A stretch of 64,000 nucleotides of DNA from Flavobacterium defluvii (GTDB lineage Bacteria > Bacteroidota > Bacteroidia > Flavobacteriales > Flavobacteriaceae): assembly GCF_900129555.1 (NCBI RefSeq), contig NZ_FQWC01000005.1, positions 124,001-188,000 of the forward strand. Direction: 5' to 3'. Made by a program: the position numbers and the translations under genes. Below the pieces are notes generated by a model. The model was given only the letters and a program-made list of their open reading frames with translations, was not told the DNA's origin and did not search any database. Of the stretch, positions 10,201 to 17,188 are shown piece by piece (positions within the stretch are counted from its first letter, which is position 1; each line of letters opens with the position of its first letter).

Positions 10201-11244
10201 GAAAATATTGTGGCTGCTATTTGGAAAGAAAGTCTGAATATTGAAAATATTGACATTTTCAGTGATTTTTTTGAAATGGGAGGACATTCGATCAAAGGCG
10301 TAAAAGTGATGATTGAAATCGAGAAACATACCGGAAAACGAATTCCTTTATCAGCATTGTTTAAATATTCAACCGTCGAGAAATTTGCCAAATTATTAAA
10401 TACCGGAACTGAAATCTATTCAGATTGTTTGGTTCCAATAAAACCGCAGGGTAATAAAGTACCTCTTTTTATCATTCACGGTGCAGGACTTAATGTTTTA
10501 AATTTTATGAATTTAAGCAAACATTTTGATGACGATCAGCCTATTTATGGTATTCAGGGTACGAAACCAAAAGGTTTTGACGGTTGGTACGAATCAATTG
10601 AGGCCATGGCGGCGCATTATATCGATGCTATTATCAAAGTAAATCCAAAAGGTCCGTATGCTTTGGCCGGATTTTCATTTGGTGGAATTGTCGCTTTTGA
10701 GATGACCCGCCAGTTAAAAGAACAAGGAAAAATAGTGAGCCTGACTGCACTACTCGACTCTTATGTAGATTCATCTTATTATTATGGAAGTTACAGACGA
10801 AAACAACTCGTGAGATACTTTGATATTACACATCGAAGATTGGATTTTCTAAAAGAAATGCTGTTGAGCTGGAAAGCTTTTAAAATGCGTATAAACGGTA
10901 AAAAAGAATACATTTTACAAAGACATTTCGGCAAGAAAAAAGTCATGACGGAACAGGAAGCATTGGCATTGGAACAATTTATAGAAGCCGATGGTTTAGT
11001 TAGAAAAATTGTTGATCGTTACCATCTTAAACCACAAAGTTTTAACGTAGATTTATTTCGATCAAAAGATGATGATAACTATAAACTTGATCCAACACAT
11101 CTTGGCTGGAAAAAAGCAGCTTTGGGAGGAGTTACAATTCATAATATTTCAGGAAATCATTTGGATATTGTAGCCCCGCCAAATGATATTGTTTTAGCCA
11201 GACTACTTCAAGATATTTTAGATGAAAAACATGAAAACATCTAA
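7234..11244 (+). CDS. NRPS termination subunit, C-A-PCP-TE
   Basis: A 1336-residue single-module synthetase. Domains: condensation (~30-460; HHIVGDG catalytic motif near 162), adenylation (~470-950; YTSGSTGNPKG, YGPTETT, NGKIDRK), carrier (MGGHSIK, Ser near 1018), type I thioesterase (~1070-1330; GFSFGG, Ser near 1146, terminal GNHLDI histidine). Specificity residues read by eye as DILQCGVIWK, nearly identical to the partner subunit and glycine-like. The two adenylation domains are very similar throughout, suggesting duplication. It should condense the ketide-extended amino acid from the first subunit with a second amino acid, then release by hydrolysis or cyclisation. Its end overlaps the phosphopantetheinyl transferase start by 23 bp, implying translational coupling. 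Confidence 0.93.
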   Translation: MEIKSQIQTEMETETLIRFNPFSPEIERVIHTTNAQQEIWTDCIFGGSDANRAYNLSVSVKLKGNLILAVFEQAVKTLIHRHEGLRSVFSPDGRFMCIYTEVNFEISRNDFSKIKTTKKEASINAFVKEEVNALFDLVNGPLFKINLLKIDDLEHLVTLTIHHIVGDGLSIDIILEELGALYSAYAESKEPDLPNPERFSEYAERINSFTESNEYKHLEDFWLNIYKESAPVIELPLDYPRPSLRTYNSDRIDFPLDHTLTNSLKTIGINVGCSLVTTLLAAFEVFLCKITGQNDLVVGFPSSGNTLYDMKQLVGDCANLLPLRSKINPDATFLEYLKQRNSQLFDAYEHQQVSFGHLLKSFAVQRDPSRIPLVPVILTVDMNRDIESEFSFAGLSHELKVNPRQFGTFEIQLHIFRTKNGPIFQWSYNTTLFTKEKINQMMVTLQETFNNLITNAEKPLSEIIGSHYLADYNALNNTVMPYPNSALTELLQKQAEITPNKTALEFYDSKTTYSQLYQKVNQLANYLKAQGVQSGDFIAVSVSRSPELLYTLLAIMQCGAAYLPLDPEYPKERLEFMLTDSGAKALITSKMLFASLPTWPQTFFIEDAMDSLNHYSSSPISVAVSPDNNAYILYTSGSTGNPKGVPITHKNLVNFLYSMALEPGLDENDRLLSITTISFDIAGLELYLPLIKGATLILADHETTRDGRLLLDLVKKENINFLQATPTTWSMLLDSGWTQKLPLKALCGGEAMPADLAKELLQKCDTLWNVYGPTETTIWSSVKQIKTEDKLITIGKPIGNTQIYIIDNQGQLVAPGKIGEIAIGGDGVAKGYWNRPELTFEKFIENKFSSNKNNLLYRTGDLGKLLPNNEIECLGRLDQQVKIRGHRIEPGEVEQALLLLDGIKYAVVLADENFLIAHIVPDSDLENAESQIPLWREALTSKLPAQLIPHDFNLLEKIPTTLNGKIDRKALSKYKTNKKLHYTAPRTEEENIVAAIWKESLNIENIDIFSDFFEMGGHSIKGVKVMIEIEKHTGKRIPLSALFKYSTVEKFAKLLNTGTEIYSDCLVPIKPQGNKVPLFIIHGAGLNVLNFMNLSKHFDDDQPIYGIQGTKPKGFDGWYESIEAMAAHYIDAIIKVNPKGPYALAGFSFGGIVAFEMTRQLKEQGKIVSLTALLDSYVDSSYYYGSYRRKQLVRYFDITHRRLDFLKEMLLSWKAFKMRINGKKEYILQRHFGKKKVMTEQEALALEQFIEADGLVRKIVDRYHLKPQSFNVDLFRSKDDDNYKLDPTHLGWKKAALGGVTIHNISGNHLDIVAPPNDIVLARLLQDILDEKHENI

Positions 11245-12025
11245 ACTCTTTATTTCATTTTTGAATATAAAGAGTGATACATTAGTTTCTGGCAGGGAAT
11301 ATTCTTTAAGCACGGGCGATATTATCATTTACACTATTTACCTGCCTAATTTTATTGAGTTAAAATCGTATTTATCTCAGTTTCTTAATTCTCCCGAACT
11401 TAAAAAAGCAAAACGTTTTTATAAAGAAATAGACAGAAATAGATTTATAATATACCGATCGATTTTAAAACTTATTTTAGGAGCTTACACGAAATCTGAC
11501 ATAAAAAACATTCATCTTGATTATGATTTTAATAAAAAACCCTATTTAGCTTCACATCCGTGGCTGCATTTTAATATGTCACATTCTGAAGACTATGCAG
11601 CTATTGCAATTTCTCGCAAAATGGTAGGGCTGGATATCGAATATTTGTCAAAAGACTTTAAATTCACAAGCCTTCTTCCGGATATTTTTGACGATCATGA
11701 AAGAGCTGCAATTCAAAATGCTGATGATAAAAAAAATGCTTTTTACACGTTATGGACACGTAAAGAAGCGTTTGTAAAGGCATTAGGAAAGGGAATTGAT
11801 GAAGATTTTAAGTATATTCCGTCTACAGACGGACAGCACAATCTGGACTTTAAATTGGTAAAAAATACTCAAAACTGGCAGGTGTACAGTTTTGATTTTA
11901 ACGAACATTATTTAGGTGCAGTTGCTTTTGAAGGACTTCCTGCAGCCTCTAATAATTTATTATTATGCAGTATTCCAAACAGCATGGAGAATCTTTTAGA
12001 AATGACCTATAAAAAGAATTATTGA
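11222..12025 (+). CDS. 4'-phosphopantetheinyl transferase, Sfp type
   Basis: A 267-residue enzyme that transfers phosphopantetheine from CoA to carrier-protein serines. It carries the family signatures FNMSHSEDYAAIAIS, VGLDIE (Mg-binding Asp/Glu near 140) and FYTLWTRKEAFVKALGKGI. It overlaps the end of the NRPS gene, so it is probably the dedicated activator of the three carrier domains encoded upstream. A second in-frame ATG nine bases downstream (11231) is an equally good start. Its stop codon abuts the stop codon of the convergent hydrolase gene with no base between. Confidence 0.93.
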   Translation: MKNMKTSKLFISFLNIKSDTLVSGREYSLSTGDIIIYTIYLPNFIELKSYLSQFLNSPELKKAKRFYKEIDRNRFIIYRSILKLILGAYTKSDIKNIHLDYDFNKKPYLASHPWLHFNMSHSEDYAAIAISRKMVGLDIEYLSKDFKFTSLLPDIFDDHERAAIQNADDKKNAFYTLWTRKEAFVKALGKGIDEDFKYIPSTDGQHNLDFKLVKNTQNWQVYSFDFNEHYLGAVAFEGLPAASNNLLLCSIPNSMENLLEMTYKKNY

Positions 12026-13006
12026 TTAAGCCTTAATTACTTCGGCAGATTTATATGTTTTAAAAAAATTATACGCTCTTTTCTCTGCATAAGAATACAT
12101 TGAATTTCGTAAAGGAAAAGCACAATGACCTCCATATTTTGGGGTTTCCAGATAAACGTATTGGCTTTCCTGAGCTATTTCTCTAGGATAGCATCTTTCC
12201 CCCAAAAAAGGATCATCCAAAGAATTAATAATTAAAACCGGAGTTGTGATATTTTTAAGAGAAAATTCAGGAGAAACACGCTGGTAATAATCGTCCCGGC
12301 TGGCAAAACCATGCAATGGTGCAGTAAAGTACTGATCGACTTCATCAAACGAGGAAATTTTATCAATTTGATCCCGATTTATAAAATCTGGAAATTGTGT
12401 GGCTTTGTATTTTAATTTTCTTTTAATATCAATTGTAAAATTCTTCAAATAAACTCTGTTAAAACCTTGTTTCAATATTTCGGCACTTGTAGCAATATGA
12501 GTTGGTACAGAAATAGAAACTCCGGCTTTTATGCGTTCATCAATTTTTGTCCATCCAAAATAATTCAGCAGCTGTACACCTCCCATTGAATAGCCAATCA
12601 TATAAACCTCTTCAAATCCTTTTTTTAAAACAAACTGAACAACTTCATCGAGATCGTCAACTGCTCCATGATGGTATAGTCTTGGAAGACGGTTCATCTC
12701 TCCTCCGCAAGTGCGATTATTCCATGCAAAAACCGAAAATCCTTTTTCCTGAAAATAAGCCGCACAGCTATTATTATAAGTTCTGCGGGAATCGCCTTCT
12801 AAACCGTGACACAAAATCACCGCTTTTTTTGGATTATTTATAAGAAAATCGATATTGATAAAGTCTCCATCATTCAATTCGAGCTTTTCTCTTGTATACC
12901 CCGGAACTTCAAACTTTTTAAACAAAGCGGCATAAATCGTAGAAACATGTCTGTTTCTATGAATAATTGCGGGAGAATTATATCCTGATTGTTCAATTAC
13001 CGGCAT
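12026..13006 (-). CDS. YheT-family alpha/beta hydrolase
   Basis: A 326-residue putative esterase. HGLEGD (~67-72) is the oxyanion-hole motif, GYSMGG gives the nucleophile Ser140, NSLDDPF near 263 supplies the acid, and GGHCAF near 294 the histidine. The N-terminus (IIHRNRHVSTIYAAL) matches the lid region of YheT/Eht1-like hydrolases. No signal peptide, so it is cytoplasmic. It converges on the phosphopantetheinyl transferase with back-to-back stop codons and is not part of the biosynthetic operon. Substrate unknown. Confidence 0.85.
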   Translation of the reverse strand: MPVIEQSGYNSPAIIHRNRHVSTIYAALFKKFEVPGYTREKLELNDGDFINIDFLINNPKKAVILCHGLEGDSRRTYNNSCAAYFQEKGFSVFAWNNRTCGGEMNRLPRLYHHGAVDDLDEVVQFVLKKGFEEVYMIGYSMGGVQLLNYFGWTKIDERIKAGVSISVPTHIATSAEILKQGFNRVYLKNFTIDIKRKLKYKATQFPDFINRDQIDKISSFDEVDQYFTAPLHGFASRDDYYQRVSPEFSLKNITTPVLIINSLDDPFLGERCYPREIAQESQYVYLETPKYGGHCAFPLRNSMYSYAEKRAYNFFKTYKSAEVIKA

Positions 13007-13112
13007 GATGCTGAGTTTTTTTAGTGGTTATACAAATCTAAGAAATGTATCAATATGTAACTAAAAACTGTCTTTTTTTATCTCTATTTTTTTACTTAAA
13101 TTACTAAACATG

Positions 13113-13772
13113 TTATTTTGGTTCATAAAGCATAGCGGTGCATAAACAGTTTTTTCTTTCCTTGATCATTAATATTGGGCAGTTTACACATGTTTTACAA
13201 CTTTCCCAAAACATTTCATCAGATGTAAGATCAGAAAATGTAACCGGTTCAAAACCGAGTTCATGGTTCATTTTCATTACGGCACGTCCTGAGGTTAAAC
13301 TAAAAATACGGGCGTTGGGGTACATTTCGCGGCTCAATTCAAAAATTTTCTCTTTAATTCTTTTAGCAAGTCCTGTATGCCTGAACTCAGGAGCAACGAT
13401 TAATCCTGAATTAGAAACATAACTGCCATTTTCCCAAGCAGAAATAAACGAAAAACCTGCCCATCTTCCATCTGATGCAAACGCAATAATAGCTTCTCCT
13501 TTTTTCATTTTTGTCTCGAGCAGTTCTGGAGAACGTCCTGATATACCCGTTCCCCGCTCTTTTGCAGAGGATAAAGTCACTTCGCAGATTTGTTTAATCC
13601 AAAAAGTATGAGCTGATCTGGCTTTTTCAATAGTAAATTCAACTGGATTTTCATTTTCTTCAACAGGTAAAATTGATTTTATATTACAAAATGAATTAGA
13701 AAAGAAACTTTTTTTAGGAGTTAAGTTTATTTTAGGATCAATTATCGGGTTTATAATTTTCATAATCTTCAA
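13113..13772 (-). CDS. GNAT N-acetyltransferase with cysteine-rich tail
   Basis: A 219-residue protein with a GNAT core (~45-185): NSGLIVAPEFRHTGLAKRIKE is the acetyl-CoA-binding segment. The C-terminus (CKTCVNCP, then KNCLCTAMLYEPK) carries six cysteines in two clusters. From memory this layout, including AKERGTGIS and CLCTxMLY, resembles the acetyltransferase found beside arginine-biosynthesis genes in Bacteroidota. No arg genes are nearby, so it would be a paralogue with an unknown acceptor. The first ~40 residues look poorly conserved; the true start could be an internal Met. Confidence 0.75.
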   Translation of the reverse strand: MKIMKIINPIIDPKINLTPKKSFFSNSFCNIKSILPVEENENPVEFTIEKARSAHTFWIKQICEVTLSSAKERGTGISGRSPELLETKMKKGEAIIAFASDGRWAGFSFISAWENGSYVSNSGLIVAPEFRHTGLAKRIKEKIFELSREMYPNARIFSLTSGRAVMKMNHELGFEPVTFSDLTSDEMFWESCKTCVNCPILMIKERKNCLCTAMLYEPK

Positions 13773-13795
13773 TAAGTTTATTAATTATATGTGTC

Positions 13796-13942
13796 CTAAA
13801 TTATTTGAGAGATCAGCAAAACAGCAATAAAGGAAACGATACTAAACACCATTACATTTATTATTCGATCTTTATTTTTAAGTGATTTATTAGATACATA
13901 TAGTTTCGTAAGTTCTTTTTTTCTTGTTTTATTTGCTTTCAT
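13796..13942 (-). CDS. Possible small single-pass membrane protein, 48 aa
   Basis: A 48-codon minus-strand frame from ATG at 13942 to TAG at 13796. The first ~27 residues are strongly basic (MKANKTRKKELTKLYVSNKS) and the last ~20 are a hydrophobic segment (VMVFSIVSFIAVLLISQII), a plausible positive-inside membrane anchor. It ends 23 bp before the GNAT start on the same strand, so they may be co-transcribed. No family recognised; coding status unproven. Confidence 0.45.
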   Translation of the reverse strand: MKANKTRKKELTKLYVSNKSLKNKDRIINVMVFSIVSFIAVLLISQII

Positions 13943-14195
13943 ATTGTTTCTGTTTTTTCTTGTGCAAAAAACAAATCATATGCCAGAGCAAACCAAAACC
14001 ATTCAAAGCACTAACTATGAACCAAATACAAAACACAGAATAGTTTTATCTGCAAAAAAAATTATCAAATTGATATGATTTACTATTCAAAATGAGAATT
14101 AGGACTTAGAATTTTTAATTCTGGAATTGGCAATTATTGTTGTAACATTAAAAAAAATATCTAGTTTTCAAATTTTGAAAGGAATGTTAAATAAA

Positions 14196-14222
14196 AAAGC
14201 TACTCGGTTTGAGCAGCTTTTC
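14196..14222 (-). terminator. Hairpin terminator after the pYEATS gene
   Basis: AAAAGCTACTC / GAGCAGCTTTT arms around a five-base loop, with one A-C mismatch, 38 bp past the stop of the gene at 14260. It resembles the tRNA-Arg terminator hairpin at 16642-16665 and may be a diverged copy of it. Confidence 0.6.
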
Positions 14223-14259
14223 TTAAACTTTTTAAAATCAATACGATATTGGAAAATGT

Positions 14260-15426
14260 TTAGTGCGTTTTAAAATATTCAGATACATTTGGTAAGGTTG
14301 CTAAATTTAACTCTAATTCGGTTTTGCCTCTATCAGCAAATGCACCTATAGTGAAAGAACCATATGAAAAAAGACTTAGTTCAGCCTTTCCATTTTCTAC
14401 AGTAAGTAAACGGAAAGGAGGATCTCCAAAAGTATTATGTAATGCTAAAAGTATTATTTCACCAGACTTTAATGGATTATCAGCATTAGTAGATTCAACT
14501 TTTATATTAATCATAAAGAAGCCTTTAGAGCGTTCGATTACTTCTGCAGATAATTGTCTTTCGTTATTTATTGCATTTCCGCCCCATTGACCATGCTGCG
14601 GATCATTTATGTTCATGCTTAATCCTTTTTCTAATTTTTTTTGTGCATTGTTAATCATATTTTTAACATACGATTTAATATTGCTCTCTGATTCATTCAC
14701 ATCTTCCCTATTTGCAATTTCTGCACTCTTAACTTGTATATCTTCAATAGGAATTTCTGGTTTATTAGCAATTTTTAAAAGTTCCTTTGTTACGTTGCCT
14801 TTTACATCCACTTCATCTTGTAAAACAGTAGTCACTTCTTTTAGCTTTTCATTTTCATTTTTTGTCTCTTCAAGTTTTTCATTTACTTTAACTAATTCTT
14901 TTAGCATGTTATCATCTACTGTTTTATATTTTAGTGATAACACAAGCCTCATATAATTATATCCAATATATAATCCTAAAATTGAAAAATAAACCAAAAT
15001 GCACATGGCATAAATATCAACATAGCTTTGACCGTTAGAATCTTGTTTTAGAAACTGACCTAAGCTGTTAAGATATTTTGGAATTTGTTTTAGGTTTACC
15101 AAACCCAAACCCACAATAATTTTTGTAAGCCATTCCGAAATTTCAACAAGACTATTATTTAAAGTATAATCGCTTGAATCTGTTGTATTCCTTTTTGGCA
15201 TCCCAAAAAGTGTTCCGGTAAAAAAACCACATCCCAAAGATGCCATACCAAGCAAAATACCAATAAAAATTAGAGAAAATCCACTCACATTGCTTGACAG
15301 GGGAAAACCAACAACACCTATTAACCCAACTGTTAAGCTTATTAAAAAAGATTTTAAAATTGAGGTTTCAGCTCCTAATATAATTTTAGTTTGATCCATC
15401 ATTTCTTTTTTTACATGAAAAACCAT
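14260..15426 (-). CDS. Membrane-anchored protein with C-terminal pYEATS-like domain
   Basis: A 388-residue protein. Two hydrophobic segments (~25-70, ISLTVGLIGVVGF and FIGILLGMASLGCGFF) and a third (~140-165, YAMCILVYFSILGLYIGY) anchor it. A charged coiled coil follows (~180-215, KLEETKNENEKLKE). The last ~115 residues (DPQHGQWGG, RQLSAEV, LALHNTF, FTIGAFADRGKTELELNLA) match what I recall of the prokaryotic YEATS (pYEATS) domain, an immunoglobulin-like sensor fold associated with bacterial conflict and signalling systems. No enzymatic domain is visible, so this would be a sensor or scaffold. It sits beside a Fic gene inside a tRNA-linked variable site, which fits an accessory role. The domain call rests on motif memory. 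Confidence 0.7.
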   Translation of the reverse strand: MVFHVKKEMMDQTKIILGAETSILKSFLISLTVGLIGVVGFPLSSNVSGFSLIFIGILLGMASLGCGFFTGTLFGMPKRNTTDSSDYTLNNSLVEISEWLTKIIVGLGLVNLKQIPKYLNSLGQFLKQDSNGQSYVDIYAMCILVYFSILGLYIGYNYMRLVLSLKYKTVDDNMLKELVKVNEKLEETKNENEKLKEVTTVLQDEVDVKGNVTKELLKIANKPEIPIEDIQVKSAEIANREDVNESESNIKSYVKNMINNAQKKLEKGLSMNINDPQHGQWGGNAINNERQLSAEVIERSKGFFMINIKVESTNADNPLKSGEIILLALHNTFGDPPFRLLTVENGKAELSLFSYGSFTIGAFADRGKTELELNLATLPNVSEYFKTH

Positions 15427-15647
15427 ATTGAACTTTCAAATATAAATATTAATAAAAATCAACAGCTAAGTATTTATACCTGTTTATTTTTTAACAGCTT
15501 TATTTATAGAGTATTAATGTATGGGTAAAATCTAAATAAGTATTTGAAATGTTTAGGTTTTTACTTTTATGGAAAAATACTTTTCAAGGGAAAATGTCCA
15601 AACCAAGTAGGAATGTTTTAATTCTATTAAAAAACCAATGCGATTAG

Positions 15648-15702
15648 AAAACAAAAAAGCTCCTCAAATTGAGGAGCTTTTCGTGAACGCAGAAGGATTC
15701 GA
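15648..15702. repeat. Distal copy of the 55-bp direct repeat (tRNA-Arg 3' end plus terminator)
   Basis: Identical over 55 bp to 16632-16686. It contains the terminator hairpin (AGCTCCTC / GAGGAGCT) and the last 19 bp of the minus-strand tRNA-Arg gene (15684-15702). Identity stops at 15703, where the tRNA body is absent. This is the signature of site-specific insertion at a tRNA 3' end, with this copy as the displaced attachment site. Confidence 0.9.
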
Positions 15703-15724
15703 GTGATATTTTTATAAATCTCTT

Positions 15725-16516
15725 TTAGAATAGAAAGCTAAATCCTTTATTTGATTTAGAAGAAAAACTATCTTCAAACTTTTTTATTTCATTTTTAAGA
15801 TATTCCTCATATTGATTTTTCATAAAGCTTCTAAAAATCTCGATATTTTCTTTTTCTCTTGTATCAATCAATGCCTGAATATATTCTTGTTTATCCTCAC
15901 TATTTACAATTGCTAAAGGAAGATCATAAAAAGCCTGAATATAATTCATAATTAAACGCGAAGTTCTTCCATTTCCATCATAAAATGGATGAATACTAAC
16001 AAGGTTAAAATGTGCATCAAAAGATAAATTCAATTTTTCATCTATTGATAAATCAGTATTCATTTGTGAATTAATTGATAAAACTAATTCATTCGTTAAT
16101 CTTTCAACCTTATCGTAATTAGGAAAATACGACACGCCAGCAGTAACATTTCCTTTTCGAAACATTCCTTTACTAGCATCTACTTCTCCTAAAATAGTAT
16201 TGTAAATTCCTCCTGTACTCTTCATCACATAAGAATTAATCTCTTTTATTAATTCTGTTGTAACAGCAGTTTTATTTCTTGCTTTGTCAATTATAAAATG
16301 TAAGGCCTTAAAATGATCAGTAACCATTAAAGTGTCGTTAACAGGCTTTCCTTTTGGAGTCAAACCATCGTCTAGGAGGATTTGAGTTTCTAATTCTGTT
16401 AAAGTAGAACCTTCAATTTTTGTAGAGTGATGACTTATGGAAATTAAATTGAATTTCTCATAATGTAATACATCAGCTATTCCTAAACTTTTATATTTTA
16501 ATATAAGAGATTCCAT
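15725..16516 (-). CDS. Fic family protein (predicted AMPylase), class II-like
   Basis: A 263-residue protein with the Fic active-site motif HPFYDGNGRTSR (His176). This family usually transfers AMP to hydroxyl side chains of target proteins. STKIEG at 31-36 matches the (S/T)xxxE(G/N) inhibitory helix; its N-terminal position makes this a class II, self-inhibited Fic. No separate antitoxin frame is adjacent. It is the only gene between two perfect 55-bp direct repeats derived from the tRNA-Arg 3' end, so it is the cargo of a ~984-bp inserted unit. It may act in toxin-like or anti-phage regulation, but the target is unknown. Confidence 0.9.
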   Translation of the reverse strand: MESLILKYKSLGIADVLHYEKFNLISISHHSTKIEGSTLTELETQILLDDGLTPKGKPVNDTLMVTDHFKALHFIIDKARNKTAVTTELIKEINSYVMKSTGGIYNTILGEVDASKGMFRKGNVTAGVSYFPNYDKVERLTNELVLSINSQMNTDLSIDEKLNLSFDAHFNLVSIHPFYDGNGRTSRLIMNYIQAFYDLPLAIVNSEDKQEYIQALIDTREKENIEIFRSFMKNQYEEYLKNEIKKFEDSFSSKSNKGFSFLF

Positions 16517-16631
16517 TGGTTCAGAGTTTAATTTCTAGTATAAAAATACAATACTAAAACCAATAAAATAAATAAGTTACCGAAAAACAGAACTATTGAG
16601 TAAAATTTTTATAAAATTGACTAGATTGTAA

Positions 16632-16667
16632 AAAACAAAAAAGCTCCTCAAATTGAGGAGCTTTTCG

Positions 16668-16686
<19 letters not shown>
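16632..16686. repeat. Proximal copy of the 55-bp direct repeat
   Basis: Identical to 15648-15702. Here it is continuous with the intact tRNA-Arg gene (16668-16741, minus) and includes its terminator hairpin at about 16642-16665. The two copies are 984 bp apart and bracket the Fic gene. Confidence 0.9.
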
Positions 16687-16741
<55 letters not shown>

Positions 16742-16775
16742 ATTATTTTTAAAACTTTATCGCTTAAAGTTTTTG

Positions 16776-16850
16776 TCGGGGTGGCAGGATTCGAACCTGC
16801 GGCCTCCTGCTCCCAAAGCAGGCGCGATAACCGGGCTACGCTACACCCCG
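16776..16850 (-). tRNA. tRNA-Pro (anticodon TGG)
   Basis: A 75-nt cloverleaf with acceptor CGGGGTG/CACCCCG, anticodon stem CCTGC/GCAGG around TTTGGGA, and T loop TTCGAAT. The C1-G72 pair is typical of bacterial tRNA-Pro. Middle gene of the operon; CCA not encoded. Confidence 0.95.
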
Positions 16851-16863
16851 AGGCAAAATTAAG

Positions 16864-16947
16864 CGGAGAGACAGGGACTCGAACCCTGGCGACGGTTACC
16901 CGTCGACAGATTAGCAATCTGCTCCATTACCGCTCTGGCACCTCTCC
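16864..16947 (-). tRNA. tRNA-Ser (anticodon GCT)
   Basis: An 84-nt class II tRNA: acceptor GGAGAGG/TCTCTCC with discriminator G, anticodon stem CAGAT around TGCTAAT, a variable arm (GACGGGTAACCGTC) and T loop TTCGAGT. It reads codons AGC/AGU and is the first gene of the operon. Confidence 0.95.
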
Positions 16948-16980
16948 AAGCTCAAGGAAACGTGTCCTATTTTGCGGTTG

Positions 16981-17011
16981 CAAATGTAGAACAACATTCT
17001 ATTTCTCGCAA
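16981..17011 (-). promoter_or_regulatory. Promoter of the tRNA-Ser/Pro/Arg operon
   Basis: On the minus strand TTG (17011-17009), a 20-bp spacer and TACATTTG (16988-16981) match the Bacteroidota -33/-7 consensus (TTTG and TAnnTTTG). It lies 34 bp before the tRNA-Ser 5' end. Confidence 0.7.
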
Positions 17012-17131
17012 CTATTTTTGCGCTTTTTTTTATCTTTTTTTAAACTTTTTTTTAAAACACTTCACAATCAAACAAATAGAATTAACAAAAAATTCATCTT
17101 AAATTTAAATTCTAAACCTATTTGCCCAAAA

Positions 17132-17162
17132 TTTGAATTTATTTAAATAAAGAGTAAATTTG
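17132..17162 (+). promoter_or_regulatory. Promoter of the thiolase gene
   Basis: TTTG (17132-17135), a 19-bp spacer and TAAATTTG (17155-17162) exactly match the Bacteroidota primary sigma consensus. The start codon follows 27 bp downstream. Confidence 0.8.
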
Positions 17163-17188
17163 CTGTACTAACTATTATTAAACAGAAG

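Noticed and set aside
14190..14228. A third, diverged copy of the tRNA-Arg attachment repeat
   Set aside because: The hairpin and TTTTC flank resemble the 55-bp repeat, but the tRNA-derived part is not recognisable, so it is listed only as a terminator.
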